This document shows positions 34,101-43,606 of a DNA stretch of 64,000 nt, in pieces (the first letter of the stretch is position 1; each line of letters starts with the position of its first letter). The notes under the pieces were generated by a model, which worked only from the letters and a program-made list of their open reading frames with translations, searched no databases and was not told the origin of the DNA. The position numbers and the translations under genes are program-made. Source of the stretch: an uncultured Clostridia bacterium (GTDB lineage: Bacteria; Bacillota; Clostridia; Christensenellales; UBA1242); the NCBI GenBank assembly GCA_934778205.1, contig CAKVOD010000001.1, positions 1 to 64,000 of the forward strand. Direction: 5' to 3'.

Positions 34101-34991
34101 GAAATCGTCAAAAAGATTTTCAAAACACGCAAAAATAATCAATCAATCGGCATCATTACGTTCAACACCGAGCAAGAGTCCGCAATTGAGGACGCACTCG
34201 ATGAAGAATGCGCAAAAGACCCAAAATTCCGCGACCAATTCCTACTTGAAACAAACCGCAAAGAAAATGGCGAGGACACGAGTTTATTTATCAAAAACCT
34301 TGAAAACGTGCAAGGCGATGAACGCGACATCATCATCTTTTCAATCGGTTATGCCAAAAACGAATATGGCAGGGTTGTCGCGCAGTTTGGCCCACTATCA
34401 ATTGAGGGCGGTGAAAACCGCTTGAACGTCGCAATTACGCGTGCAAAAGAAAAAGTTTATGTCGTCACAAGCATTGAACCTGAAGAACTAAATGTGGAAA
34501 ATTCAAAAAATGCAGGACCAAAGATTTTCAAAAACTACTTGCGTTATGCTCGCGCCGTTTCAAATGGAAACAGGCTTGAAGCGCAACTAATTTTGAATTC
34601 CTACGACTCACAAGAAATGCCAAAAATGGAAATCATCAAGTCTTCATTTGAAGGCGAAATCAAATCTAGCCTTGAACAAGCAGGTTACACGGTCGAAACT
34701 AACATCGGCAACACCGACTATAAAATTTCGCTTGCAATCTATGACAAGGAACTCGACAAATACCTTGTCGGCATTGAATGTGACTATAGCGCGTACTACA
34801 GCAGTGACAGTCTGCTTGAACGCGATGTCTACCACCCTGCTTTCCTAAAAAGTCGTGGTTGGGACCTTTTGCGCGTTTATAGCCGTGATTGGTGGCTACA
34901 CAAAGGCAAAGTCATTGCTCAAATCACAAAAATTGCAGACAAAAACCGCGCAAAGTTTCTTGCTGAATCAGCAAAAATTACAAAAAAATAA
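31176..34991 (+). CDS. DUF4011-SF1 helicase-Vsr-like nuclease, putative defence protein (hhe architecture)
   Basis: 1,271 residues. The N-terminus has the DUF4011 start RLIEISGKNRSLF. The SF1 (Upf1-like) helicase has Walker A GPPGTGKS (341-348), Walker B LFDEASQVF (about 840), GDSKQLRPT, YHYRSR, and the C-terminal ENRLNVAITRAKEKVYVVT motif. A restriction-endonuclease-like domain of the Vsr/MTES_1575 group follows (about 1157-1255: FEGEIKSSLEQAGY, LVGIECDYSAYY, RGWDLLRVYS). This domain order was reported for the hhe antiphage gene (DUF4011-helicase-Vsr). In the nuclease part the acidic residue in VGIECD is a likely metal ligand. It has its own promoter and terminator. Defence is inferred from architecture. 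Confidence 0.8.
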   Translation: MKSIYTYYKERLIEISGKNRSLFAKKISKKYAFDIGKLLDGDYDTINEFVDFLWNDRRYSFPIVSSNDKDRIAKNLGIEHEFAVRKQNMEKLEGKEKSEEAFRIQRNFREETKKAILSEVNDLKTLKRDIEEFAKETGRYEMYVGYPFITGFIGKDLQIKAPLLLFPCTINVIDEQNVEIELRRDENVQLNKVFILAYAKHHKINTEDLEMEFRSPLAVSFKNIGEVINYLRKFGIKINYQPRKGMFVYEKAKDPAVSDGLEIKQLCTIGRYPLANSIYNDYTMLEKRRLTNEAINELLNTGVPKKNKKVDTNLYTINNLDYAQTSCVANVNIDGNMVIYGPPGTGKSQTIVNIISDALCKHKRVLVVSQKKAALDVVFNRLGTLNNKVMFLVDPEKSKNEFYDRARTTHLETLTYKSMNFAENYENIKDKINCEERELKIISDTLFEPTPFGISLQQMYANSHILGKNTYEYTIYKNLSKNAKLMALNYFDLSESLRVIKEKNKGEHYYNYLESKKTNPLIDNIKSDLNIHTINQTLAHLKELTSSRIVPFDTAKYPNSKQLIAYYLDKKIDSEDLKPLVKFVAKIDYPKEYKNLQTSYVLLPMLPFTKNKISKIEQDIEDNFRKTLDAIEEYTKDYEFLNDVLTEEGYIMMIDNILNGNTLYLRLLMNALNSYVDIRDLNNTLKSLTDNEKIVLNFAYSTTDSYARFKDTLDYLLPVRIYIEVVDLEEKYKLNLAKILDYDNTKNRILSLNADLRDVCKNICDGTFKQEYIEKHKDAQASKNFLYQISKTQNQWPIRKFMEVYGEYMFDLFPCWLLSPESVSTIMPLTKNLFDIVLFDEASQVFVENTLPVIYRGKNIVVAGDSKQLRPTATFMKRYLGADLDENLDYATQAALEVESLLDLAMTRYKCTHLTYHYRSRNEELINFSNHAFYENRLQIAPNTTKNKGKKPIERVMVDGKWIGRHNDAEAKKVVEIVKKIFKTRKNNQSIGIITFNTEQESAIEDALDEECAKDPKFRDQFLLETNRKENGEDTSLFIKNLENVQGDERDIIIFSIGYAKNEYGRVVAQFGPLSIEGGENRLNVAITRAKEKVYVVTSIEPEELNVENSKNAGPKIFKNYLRYARAVSNGNRLEAQLILNSYDSQEMPKMEIIKSSFEGEIKSSLEQAGYTVETNIGNTDYKISLAIYDKELDKYLVGIECDYSAYYSSDSLLERDVYHPAFLKSRGWDLLRVYSRDWWLHKGKVIAQITKIADKNRAKFLAESAKITKK

Positions 34992-35000
34992 CAACAATAA

Positions 35001-35041
35001 ACAGTATTTGCACTTGATTGCTAAATACTGTTTTTATTTTT
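35001..35041 (+). terminator. Terminator of the helicase-nuclease gene
   Basis: The 9-bp stem ACAGTATTT (35001-35009) / AAATACTGT (35023-35031) is followed by TTTTATTTTTA. Confidence 0.88.
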
Positions 35042-35096
35042 ATTGATTTCGTCAACATAAAATAAATCAACTTTACTACAAAATAAATAAAAAGAA

Positions 35097-35130
35097 AAAA
35101 GGTTACAAAAATCACTTTTTTGCAACCTCT
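35097..35130 (-). terminator. Terminator overlapping the end of the nudix gene
   Basis: On the minus strand AGGTTGCAAAAA...TTTTTGTAACCT folds to a stem followed by a T-run. The left half lies within the last codons of the nudix gene. Confidence 0.75.
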
Positions 35131-35633
35131 TTTTTTGTATGTTTACGTTTTTTGAAAAACTTGATTTTTGGCATTGAAATTGCAGGCTTGTCATCGACAA
35201 GAACTTTTACGTCGTCGCGCAAATCTGCGCCATTTCGCTCATAGTCTTTGCGAAGTTGTTTTGCAATCTTTTTTGGCAAAATATGCAATTCCTTTAGGTG
35301 CGCGACATTGACAAGGCGCGGTTCATAATAGCCCTTTTCGCTAGGAACAGTAAACTCCTCGCCTTCTCCTGTACCAAAAATTCCATCTACCCATTTGCAA
35401 AGGTAAAAATGCTGGTGTGCACTTTCGGAAATAAATTCATACACCTTTTTGATAACTTCAATGTCAATTCCAAATTCTTCCTTGATTTCACGAACCACTG
35501 TTTCTTCCAATTTTTCGCCTGTTTCCTGCTTTCCACCTGGCAGACAATAGAAGGCGTGGTTCACTTTTTTTCGGTACATCAGCCCGATTTTGTCCCCTTC
35601 TATTATTATGGCTCTAGCGCTAATTCTTTTCAT
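35112..35633 (-). CDS. Nudix hydrolase
   Basis: 173 residues. The Nudix box GGKQETGEKLEETVVREIKEEFGI is complete, split here as GGKQETGEKLEE and REIKEEFGI, with the metal-binding REIKEE helix. The C-terminal 30 residues are Lys-rich (FFKKRKHTKKEVAKK), an unusual basic tail that could bind nucleic acid. The substrate is probably a nucleoside diphosphate derivative but not identifiable. The promoter lies directly on the start (TTGCAA, 17 bp, TAAACT, 7 nt, ATG) and there is no SD, so it is another leaderless candidate. Confidence 0.88.
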   Translation of the reverse strand: MKRISARAIIIEGDKIGLMYRKKVNHAFYCLPGGKQETGEKLEETVVREIKEEFGIDIEVIKKVYEFISESAHQHFYLCKWVDGIFGTGEGEEFTVPSEKGYYEPRLVNVAHLKELHILPKKIAKQLRKDYERNGADLRDDVKVLVDDKPAISMPKIKFFKKRKHTKKEVAKK

Positions 35634-35640
35634 AACTTAT

Positions 35641-35669
35641 AGTTTACCACAAAAATTACTATCTTGCAA
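35641..35669 (-). promoter_or_regulatory. Leaderless-type promoter of the nudix gene
   Basis: On the minus strand TTGCAA (35664-35669), 17-bp spacer and TGTGGTAAACT (-10 at 35641-35646) are followed by 7 nt and ATG. Confidence 0.65.
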
Positions 35670-35709
35670 TTAAATTATAATATTATTTCAAAAATTTTTA
35701 GCAATTTGT

Positions 35710-38700
35710 TTAATCTTCCCCATACAGCGTTGCTAGGTCAGCACGTGATTGCTTGAACGCGTTTTGGGAAATTGTGCAATTGTTTGGCAACACAAAGTAG
35801 TAGTCGGAAGCGCCTTCCTCGACATAGTCAAGCGGGCAAACTTGGAATGCATAGTCACCAATACTTGCAACATTGCCACCTATCTTGCACTTCCTAAGGT
35901 TGAAGCAACCATAAAACGTCTTTTCTTCAATCTTTGTTACTTTTTCAGGAATTACAATATCATCTAGTATTATGCAATCAGCAAAAGCATATTTCCCAAT
36001 TGCAGAAATATTTGTTGGAAGAACTAATGTTGACAAACTAAGGCATTCTTCAAAGGCATAGTTGCCAATGCTTGTAACACTTTCGGGCAGTGTTATGTTG
36101 GTCAAGTTCCAACAATGCGCAAAGAATGATTCAGGAATTGCTGTTACTGCACTAGACAATTTGACCGTCTTTAGCGTACCGCACCCATAGAGTCCGCCAG
36201 CATAAATTTTGCTGTAACTGCTCAAATCAAGTGTTGTTGCCGTGCCACTATACGCCATAAAGTAGGTGCCAGCCTTATCGCCACTTGCGATTGTGAATGT
36301 TGTTATGTCATTGCTCGTCGTCAGGCGGTTTTTAAATGACTCGCCGTGCTCAATCACTTCAAGCCCGTTGTTTATGTTGTCAAACCAGTTTGTCCAATTT
36401 GCTGAATCTTTGAACCAACTAGGCAAGTCTAATTGAACGAGTTTTGCACACTCGACAAACATTTTTATGTTGTAGCCTTCCACGTTGTCGGTATTCATTT
36501 GAAGAGTGCTAAACTCAGCAAGCCACTTCACTTTCATCAAGTTGCGACACTTGTAGAATGCACCTATGCCCAATCTTTCAAGTGTTTGTGGCAATATCAC
36601 AGATTGTAAATTAGTTGAATCATAGAACGCAAATCTATAAACTCTAGAAAAGTTTTCGCCACTGAGGTCAACATCACGGTCAGTGCCATAGTAATCAACA
36701 AGAATTTTCTCGCCAGATTTTGTCAAATAGTAAATCTTTTTCGTCGTGTCCTCAGTCAATGTTCCGTTGTCAAAATTACCTGTTTTTGAAACACTTGCCA
36801 GTGGATTCGGTATATCGCCAAACAGCGCATTTTTTAATGAGGAATCACTGAAACTTGTCAAGTTTGTGATTTGATACAGTTTTGAACAGTCGCGGAATGC
36901 GGGACCAATATATGTGAGCGTGCTAGGTATTGTGATTTCAATCAATGACGCACAACTTTGGAAAGCGTTTGCACTAAGTGTTTGCAATTTTGAATTTGCA
37001 TCAAGTCCTGTTTTTCTCAATTTGTCACAAAAACTAAACGCGTACTCGCCGATTGTAGTCACACTACTAGGAATTGAGATTTCAAGCAACGATTTACACA
37101 AATAGAATGCAGATTTGTTAATTTCTGTCAAAGTATTTGGCATTTTTATATTTTCAAGACTAAAGCAATTATAGAATGTACTTGCCCCGATTGAAGTCAA
37201 TTGCGATGCACTAAAATCAACTGTTTTCAAACTACTGTTGTATGAAAATGCGCTAGTGTCAATACTAGAAAGCTTTGTAGCATTAGACACCGTTACAAGA
37301 TTACTGCATTGATAGAATGCCCCTTGTCCAATTGTTTTAACGTTTTTCAAATCTAGTGACTGCAAACTGCCACAATGATTGAACGCTTGCACACCAATTG
37401 TTTCGACCGAGCCAAAATCAACCGACTGCAAACTATTGCATTGATAGAATGCTAGTTCGCCGATTTCGTTCAATTGTCCACAAACAACGTTTTGCAGTGC
37501 ATTGCATTGGTAGAATGCGCCACGTCCTATAGTTTTGACTTTATTCAAATTGATTGAAGTCAAACTATTGCATTGCATAAATGCGCCCTCATTGATTGTT
37601 TTCAAGCTGTCACTTGCAGTAAATGTTGTGAAATTCGTTCTTAAAAATGCATAACTACCAATTGTTTCAACAAATTTGCCTAGTTTTATGTCTGTTATAC
37701 CGCTATTTTCAAAGGTCATAAAGTTTGTGTAATATTGCCCGCTCGGAAGCGTAAATCTTCCATAAATTTCCTTTACTTTGTAAATTCCGTTGTCTTGAGG
37801 CGCATCAAACAAATTATAAAAGTCTTCGCCCACTATGATTGCACTATAATAAGTGTAAATGTGCTCAATTTTATCATCATCTATATATTTTCCATTGTAT
37901 ACCTCACTAAGTTTGACATAATCAGGAATTTCCACAATTTTTGGCATTGAATACCCTGCACTGCGCCCTGCAGACAAATAATAACCTTCTTCATCTTCTT
38001 TTGCCATATACCTTAGTGAGTTATTGACCTTTCCCCAGTGCATTTTCAATGTTACATCACCACTTGAATTTCCTGAAAAGGAAATTGTTGTATACAGGTC
38101 TTTGCTTCCCACGTTTGCGACTTGCCAACCAAGGAATGTATAGTTATAACTTGTTGGCGATTTAAATGTTGCGCCGACACCATATTCATACTCGGTTGGG
38201 TTGTTTTTGTTGTCGATAGGGTCAACCGCTGCCATACCATAATCGTAATCTATTTGATAAATGAAACCTTTTGTGCGTGCAACAAATGCGACGTCTTTTG
38301 CTTCAGTGAGTGTATAATCAAAACTTAGCGTTTCGTTGACGGTAACGCCATCTTTTATCCAGCCGAGGAAATTATAATTATCTTTCAACGTGGCAACAAG
38401 TGGGACTATTTCGCCAAAATAGTGTTCGCCCGCGCCCGAAAGCGTGGCAATACCGCTGTTCGTTTCATTTTGAGTGATTGTGATTGTGTATCTATTTCTT
38501 GTATACTTTAGTTCAACAACTGTTGAGCCGTCGGGTTTGATTTCAACTGGTTGCACTGCAGGTGCTGTAAACCCAGTTACTTCATCTGGAGTAATAGTAA
38601 TTGTGTCGCCCGCCAATGCTTGCTCTTGCTTTGTGCCTTTTAACTCGTAGTCAACACCGTTTGTTGTCATATAATAATATTTGACAGTATAATTTACATT

Positions 38701-41700
38701 CGAAGCGTTGAATTTTGCATAGTAATGCAAATCTTTGCAAAGAGATGTCGCAACAACAATTTGCAATTGTGGCTCGCTCAATTCTTGCGTTGTCCAGCCC
38801 AAGAACTCAAATCCCGTCATTTTAGGATTATTGAGCGTGAAATCTGTATCCTCGATTGTATATGACGTTGGATTTTCCTTTCCGCTTTCCAATTGCCCGC
38901 CGTTTAGCGTATAATCAACTTTATAAACAATCGGCGCCGTTTCAACAGTGAGTGCAATATCTTCCGTTGGCATTGTAAATTCAAGTTTCGTATTTTGTTT
39001 GTTGCTCTCATTGATTATTTCAGTTTCGCCAGAATTTTGCGTCCACACTTTCAAATAGTATCCACGTTTTAAAACAACATCAATTGAAACTGTTGTTCCC
39101 CAATACTGTGTAGTCAAAGGGGTTATTGTGTCAATTCCGTTGCCGACTTGCGTAATTGTCACGGTGTATGCAATTCTATAATATTGATATACAATTTCAG
39201 TTGTGCCGTCGCCCGCAATGTTTTTTGTTTGCAGTTCAGGCGATGTATACCCCGTTTTTGCTTTGATTGGTGGCTTAACTGTTGAATCGGTTGTTCCTTT
39301 CAAGTTCTCAATTTCGTCTGCAACTAATGCAAAGTTTCCGCTTGTGTCCATATAAAAGTGCTTTACAACATATGACGTATCTGTCTTTGGCGTCCAATGC
39401 GCAACGAATTTTCGGTTTTCAAACGAGCCTTGTGGAATTGTTGTTGCACCTGAAATTACAACACCATTTTGGTCAAGCACTGTCCAACCCGTGAATGTGT
39501 AACCTAGTCGCACAGGTGTAGTTGGCGAAATTGTAGGCGTGCTTTTTCTATATCTCACTGGATAACTTCCACCCTCAGCCTTTTGTCCGCCCGCAAAGTC
39601 GTATTCAATGACATATTCATTTTCGCCAAACCACGCGGTAAATTCTAGGTCAGTTGCCATATTTTCAATGGTAACGACTTTTTCTTTAGCATCTACACTA
39701 ATAAATGTACCTGACCAGCCTTGGAAATCACTTCCGCCAAGCTCGGGATTTACAAGTGTGAATGTGTTTTTGACAGTGTAAGTCCCGCGATTTGGATTTG
39801 TGGTACTGCCATCAAATGTAGCACCCTCTATCCCATGATATGTAATAAAATACGTAATAATATTTGCTTTTGCAATGAATGTTCTATCAATTTGTTCAAC
39901 TTTGAACTTGTATTCAAGTGTCGTGCTAACTTTTTTGTCATCTTCAAAGATTCCAAGAATGTTATAACCCGCTTTCAGCGTCACTGTGACAGTGATGTCT
40001 TGCCCGTAGTAGTAGTTTCCGTTTCCTCTACCACCATAATCATTTGAAACGTCTACACTTTCAATACCTTCGCCATACGTGCCACTTGTAGCACTTGCTG
40101 AAATATATTGCTGATTTCTTGAATAGTAGAACACAAACTTTGTTGAACCATCTCCATTGATGTTTAGTTCAATCGAACTTTTTTCCGCCGTAAAGCCGAT
40201 GATGTCGATTGGCGTTTTTGTAACGCTTGTATCAGTTGTTGCTTTTTCAATTGTAGGAACTCCATACAAGGTATAGTCGTTCTTTTCAGTCGAACCATTA
40301 ATCGGTTGCAAGCGGTATTCTATCGTATACTTTGTGTTTTTATTTGGCGACCAACTTGCAACAAATTTGCGGTCACCCGTACTTTTTTTGCAGTCAATTG
40401 ATACTACATCTTGTAATAGTTGCCACGTATCGTCATCTGCTAATCTATACAACGTCCACCCGCCAAAAATATATCCCGTAAAAAGTGGTTGCGCTGGCGT
40501 TATATCGTCACTTGTAAAACTGTATGACTCAGGATAAGTAATGCCCTCAGGAGCGTGTCCGCCGTTTAGTTCATAATAAATGTTATAAACTCTTGCATTC
40601 CAAACCGCTTCAAACTCCAAATCCTCCGCAATGTTTGTGTCAATAACAGTTTCTAGAGCAACTGCTTGCGTTTTTAGGTTCTTCCACCCCGTGAATGAGT
40701 GCGCCCCCTTTGTTGGTTGCGGTAGTGTAAAGTTTTCATTTTCAACAGTATATTTGATTGTGCTAGAGTTAATCGCTTCAATTCCCGCATCTCTCAGCGC
40801 TTGGAGCGCGTCATTGCTAATGCTCCCGTCCTTTTTGTCAAGTGTGATTGTATACTTGATTGCCGTAAATGTTGCACTGAATGTTAGGTTGCCACTAAAC
40901 GCACCCTTTTCGATTTGCAGAACTTGTTTTGTTTGTGCCGTTCCGTTGTATGTATACGTCCAACCTGCAAAATCGTAACCGCGTTTTTCAGGGTTTACTA
41001 GCGTAAATGTTGGCGTTTCGACATTGTATTCAGTAGCGTTCGGGTTGCTATTGTTTCCGCCAAACGTGCAGTTTTCAAGGTTTTCATATGTGATTTGGTA
41101 TGTAATAGGCGTATAATTCGCAACAAAAGTCAAGTTTTCAAACACTTCGCCTTGACGGATATAAACTGCTGTTTCTGGAGTATTAAGCAAAGTTCCTGTC
41201 CAACCTGCAAAGGTATAATCAACTTTCGCTGGATTGTATAGCATAAATGTTTCAGTTTCAATATTAAATTGCGTAACATTTTCTTTATCACAAGTACCAC
41301 CATTCAATTCATAAGTGATAGTATAAGTTTGCAAAGCCCACGTTGCTGAAATTGTTATATCATTATAAATGCCAGAAAATGAGATAACCGAGTTTTCAAG
41401 TATTTCGCCGTCATATTCCCAGCCTTGGAAAGCATACCCTTTTCGCGTTGGATTGCCGATTGCATATGACAAATCTTCGACTGTGAAAGTAGTTTTTTCA
41501 GCATCAAATACAGCGCCGACAATGTTGTCGTAAAAAATGTTATAAGAAATTGGCGTGAATACTGCGGTGTACTCCCTATCTCCTATGCTACCTTTTGTAA
41601 TTATGGTTTTCAGGTTTGCATCGGTTTCGCCCGCTAAAAGCCAACCAACAAAGTTATACCCACGCTTTGCTGGAGTCAAAAGAGTTATATCAGGCGTTGA

Positions 41701-43155
41701 AATTGTATAAGTCGTTGGATTTTGGACAACTCCCGCAATTGTGCCACCGCTCATATTATATGTAATTGTATATGTTTTTTCGCCGTAAACTGCGGTATAT
41801 GTGCGATCGCCCGCCATATTGTATATGCGCAAATCAAGCGTTGTTTCAGCAAGTCCACTGCCAGTCCACCCGATGAACTCATAGCCGTCGAGGCTCGTTC
41901 TTGGATAGTTCAAAACAAAATCGGATTCAACATTATATTGCATTGGCGGTTGATTGCCTTCATCATAATATCCATACTCGCCAAGTTCAAGATTGAGATT
42001 GTAGTTTATGAGCGTGTACCCAGCATACAATGTGCAGTCGTTGCTCGGCATATGGAAAGCATTAAAGTCAATCGGTGTAAACTCGCTGATTTGCGTTCCT
42101 GTTGCGCCAATTTCTTGTGCATACCAACCAACAAACGTGTAGCCAAGCGCTTCGGGCTCAGTCGGTTGCGTCAAAAGCGCATTGAACTTGACTTTGTCCG
42201 TTGCCACAACATCGTCTTGTGACACAAACGTCAAATTGTACGTTGTTTCTTCGTACAGTGCGTCAAGTGTAACTTCATCTACCCCACCGTTTGATAGATT
42301 TAGTGCAAAACCCATATCCGCTAGGTTTACGCGCGTGATATATGCCTCATCATCAAAAGTTTTACCATTGACACTCCAGTGCGAAAAAGTCATTCCACTG
42401 ACAACGAAACGCGCATCGGCATTTTGAATGTCAGCGATTGAACGCAACTTTGCGAGATTGACAACATCGGTCGAATACTTGAATGTTGTCACAAACTCAC
42501 TTGTTGCTCCAACGCCTGAATAAGAATACTTGATTTTATATGTATTTGCAACATAATAGATAAACAAATTCATATTATCAGCAATTAACTTTGCGGAAAC
42601 GTCACTTGTTTTGCCGTCATTTGTAGTTCCGTCAAAGTAAGAATATCCATCAAACTGCAAAATCTCAGGACGCACCGTTGACCTGTTATATGCCGTAGAT
42701 GATTGAGGGGCTTTTAATTTTGTAGAATATATTGCACCCGTGTCAACGTCATAAATTGCATAGTATACCTTGTATGTGTAAATTCTTTCAACTTCCCACA
42801 CAGCATAAAGCGTAAACGCCTTTTCAGCATTCACTATGTCTGCCGACTCAATGCAAGGCTCTTCTCCCGTCAGCGACCAGCCAACAAAGGCAAAGCCACC
42901 CTTTGTAGGTTCAGGAATATACCCGTATGCCTCGCCAATTTTTAAAGTCTTTGACAAAATACCATTTTCTTCAGTAAAGCCGTAGGGCGTTTCACTGAAA
43001 GTCCCACCATTTAATTGAAGTGAAACCGTAACTTCAGTGGGTTTTTCGCCATTCTGCATAACAAAGAAATAGTATGCGCCCGCGCCTGCGCCGAGCAAAA
43101 TCAAAATTATAAATATCGCAAGAATAATCTTTCCCGTTTTCCTTTGTTTATACAT
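35710..43155 (-). CDS. Giant membrane-anchored InlB B-repeat / BspA-type leucine-rich-repeat surface protein
   Basis: The ATG at 43155 follows AGAGG; the product is about 2,481 residues. A short basic N-terminus and one uncleaved-looking membrane helix (IILAIFIILILLGAGAGAYYFF) anchor it. Residues about 50-1650 hold at least twelve InlB_B repeats, with the core YxxxYxLNGG and GYxFxGW, interspersed with MucBP-like units (YTVKYYYM, YVVKHFYM). Residues about 1750-2475 are LRR_5/BspA repeats, recognised by IGxxAFxxCxxL. There is no LPXTG or other C-terminal anchor. Such proteins act in adhesion or host/matrix contact. At 7.4 kb it is the largest gene of the window. The domain combination is known for single domains; the ligand is unknown. 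Confidence 0.88.
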   Translation of the reverse strand: MYKQRKTGKIILAIFIILILLGAGAGAYYFFVMQNGEKPTEVTVSLQLNGGTFSETPYGFTEENGILSKTLKIGEAYGYIPEPTKGGFAFVGWSLTGEEPCIESADIVNAEKAFTLYAVWEVERIYTYKVYYAIYDVDTGAIYSTKLKAPQSSTAYNRSTVRPEILQFDGYSYFDGTTNDGKTSDVSAKLIADNMNLFIYYVANTYKIKYSYSGVGATSEFVTTFKYSTDVVNLAKLRSIADIQNADARFVVSGMTFSHWSVNGKTFDDEAYITRVNLADMGFALNLSNGGVDEVTLDALYEETTYNLTFVSQDDVVATDKVKFNALLTQPTEPEALGYTFVGWYAQEIGATGTQISEFTPIDFNAFHMPSNDCTLYAGYTLINYNLNLELGEYGYYDEGNQPPMQYNVESDFVLNYPRTSLDGYEFIGWTGSGLAETTLDLRIYNMAGDRTYTAVYGEKTYTITYNMSGGTIAGVVQNPTTYTISTPDITLLTPAKRGYNFVGWLLAGETDANLKTIITKGSIGDREYTAVFTPISYNIFYDNIVGAVFDAEKTTFTVEDLSYAIGNPTRKGYAFQGWEYDGEILENSVISFSGIYNDITISATWALQTYTITYELNGGTCDKENVTQFNIETETFMLYNPAKVDYTFAGWTGTLLNTPETAVYIRQGEVFENLTFVANYTPITYQITYENLENCTFGGNNSNPNATEYNVETPTFTLVNPEKRGYDFAGWTYTYNGTAQTKQVLQIEKGAFSGNLTFSATFTAIKYTITLDKKDGSISNDALQALRDAGIEAINSSTIKYTVENENFTLPQPTKGAHSFTGWKNLKTQAVALETVIDTNIAEDLEFEAVWNARVYNIYYELNGGHAPEGITYPESYSFTSDDITPAQPLFTGYIFGGWTLYRLADDDTWQLLQDVVSIDCKKSTGDRKFVASWSPNKNTKYTIEYRLQPINGSTEKNDYTLYGVPTIEKATTDTSVTKTPIDIIGFTAEKSSIELNINGDGSTKFVFYYSRNQQYISASATSGTYGEGIESVDVSNDYGGRGNGNYYYGQDITVTVTLKAGYNILGIFEDDKKVSTTLEYKFKVEQIDRTFIAKANIITYFITYHGIEGATFDGSTTNPNRGTYTVKNTFTLVNPELGGSDFQGWSGTFISVDAKEKVVTIENMATDLEFTAWFGENEYVIEYDFAGGQKAEGGSYPVRYRKSTPTISPTTPVRLGYTFTGWTVLDQNGVVISGATTIPQGSFENRKFVAHWTPKTDTSYVVKHFYMDTSGNFALVADEIENLKGTTDSTVKPPIKAKTGYTSPELQTKNIAGDGTTEIVYQYYRIAYTVTITQVGNGIDTITPLTTQYWGTTVSIDVVLKRGYYLKVWTQNSGETEIINESNKQNTKLEFTMPTEDIALTVETAPIVYKVDYTLNGGQLESGKENPTSYTIEDTDFTLNNPKMTGFEFLGWTTQELSEPQLQIVVATSLCKDLHYYAKFNASNVNYTVKYYYMTTNGVDYELKGTKQEQALAGDTITITPDEVTGFTAPAVQPVEIKPDGSTVVELKYTRNRYTITITQNETNSGIATLSGAGEHYFGEIVPLVATLKDNYNFLGWIKDGVTVNETLSFDYTLTEAKDVAFVARTKGFIYQIDYDYGMAAVDPIDNKNNPTEYEYGVGATFKSPTSYNYTFLGWQVANVGSKDLYTTISFSGNSSGDVTLKMHWGKVNNSLRYMAKEDEEGYYLSAGRSAGYSMPKIVEIPDYVKLSEVYNGKYIDDDKIEHIYTYYSAIIVGEDFYNLFDAPQDNGIYKVKEIYGRFTLPSGQYYTNFMTFENSGITDIKLGKFVETIGSYAFLRTNFTTFTASDSLKTINEGAFMQCNSLTSINLNKVKTIGRGAFYQCNALQNVVCGQLNEIGELAFYQCNSLQSVDFGSVETIGVQAFNHCGSLQSLDLKNVKTIGQGAFYQCSNLVTVSNATKLSSIDTSAFSYNSSLKTVDFSASQLTSIGASTFYNCFSLENIKMPNTLTEINKSAFYLCKSLLEISIPSSVTTIGEYAFSFCDKLRKTGLDANSKLQTLSANAFQSCASLIEITIPSTLTYIGPAFRDCSKLYQITNLTSFSDSSLKNALFGDIPNPLASVSKTGNFDNGTLTEDTTKKIYYLTKSGEKILVDYYGTDRDVDLSGENFSRVYRFAFYDSTNLQSVILPQTLERLGIGAFYKCRNLMKVKWLAEFSTLQMNTDNVEGYNIKMFVECAKLVQLDLPSWFKDSANWTNWFDNINNGLEVIEHGESFKNRLTTSNDITTFTIASGDKAGTYFMAYSGTATTLDLSSYSKIYAGGLYGCGTLKTVKLSSAVTAIPESFFAHCWNLTNITLPESVTSIGNYAFEECLSLSTLVLPTNISAIGKYAFADCIILDDIVIPEKVTKIEEKTFYGCFNLRKCKIGGNVASIGDYAFQVCPLDYVEEGASDYYFVLPNNCTISQNAFKQSRADLATLYGED

Positions 43156-43606
43156 ATCAAAACCTCTATGATATAATTTTACCAAATTTATAAAAAAATA
43201 TCAATCAAAAGCGCGTTTGTTGCCGAAATTTGTAAACATTCATCTGCAATTTTGTACACTCGTCTTTTCAACTGCTAACTACCTTTTTATTGCTCAAAGT
43301 TAAAATAAATACATACAAAATATATTAACAATCAAAAATGCATGTCAACAAGTCACAACTCTTACAATATTTTAATTACATAACAAAACAAGACACTGTG
43401 TAGCACGGTGTCTTGTCAACAAAAAATTATTAATATTTTGTCAATTTTGTCAGTTTTATTAAATAAAACACCCATTTCATTTAATATTTGTGGCAAGATT
43501 GCCACTTTTATTAAATGAATTATACACCAAAAGACAAAAAATTGCAATCGTTTACAACAAAAAAAACTGCAAGAATCTTTCTTGCAGTTCAGTTTTGATT
43601 TTAAAA
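43156..43606. other. Intergenic region with two hairpins, no gene
   Basis: The gap between the giant surface protein gene and the lipoprotein gene holds a near-perfect hairpin, AAGACACTGTG / CACGGTGTCTT (43388-43412), and the lipoprotein terminator. The remainder is AT-rich without coding potential. On the minus strand TTGGTAAAATTATATC near 43160-43190 can serve as the -10 region of the giant gene. Confidence 0.6.
43555..43589 (-). terminator. Terminator of the lipoprotein gene
   Basis: The 11-bp stem AACTGCAAGAA (43565-43575) / TTCTTGCAGTT (43579-43589) has a run of T on the minus strand. Confidence 0.9.

Noticed and set aside
43388..43412. Hairpin AAGACACTGTG/CACGGTGTCTT as a riboswitch or sRNA
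   Set aside because: It is a simple 11-bp stem in a noncoding gap, more likely a backup terminator; no further conserved structure is visible.
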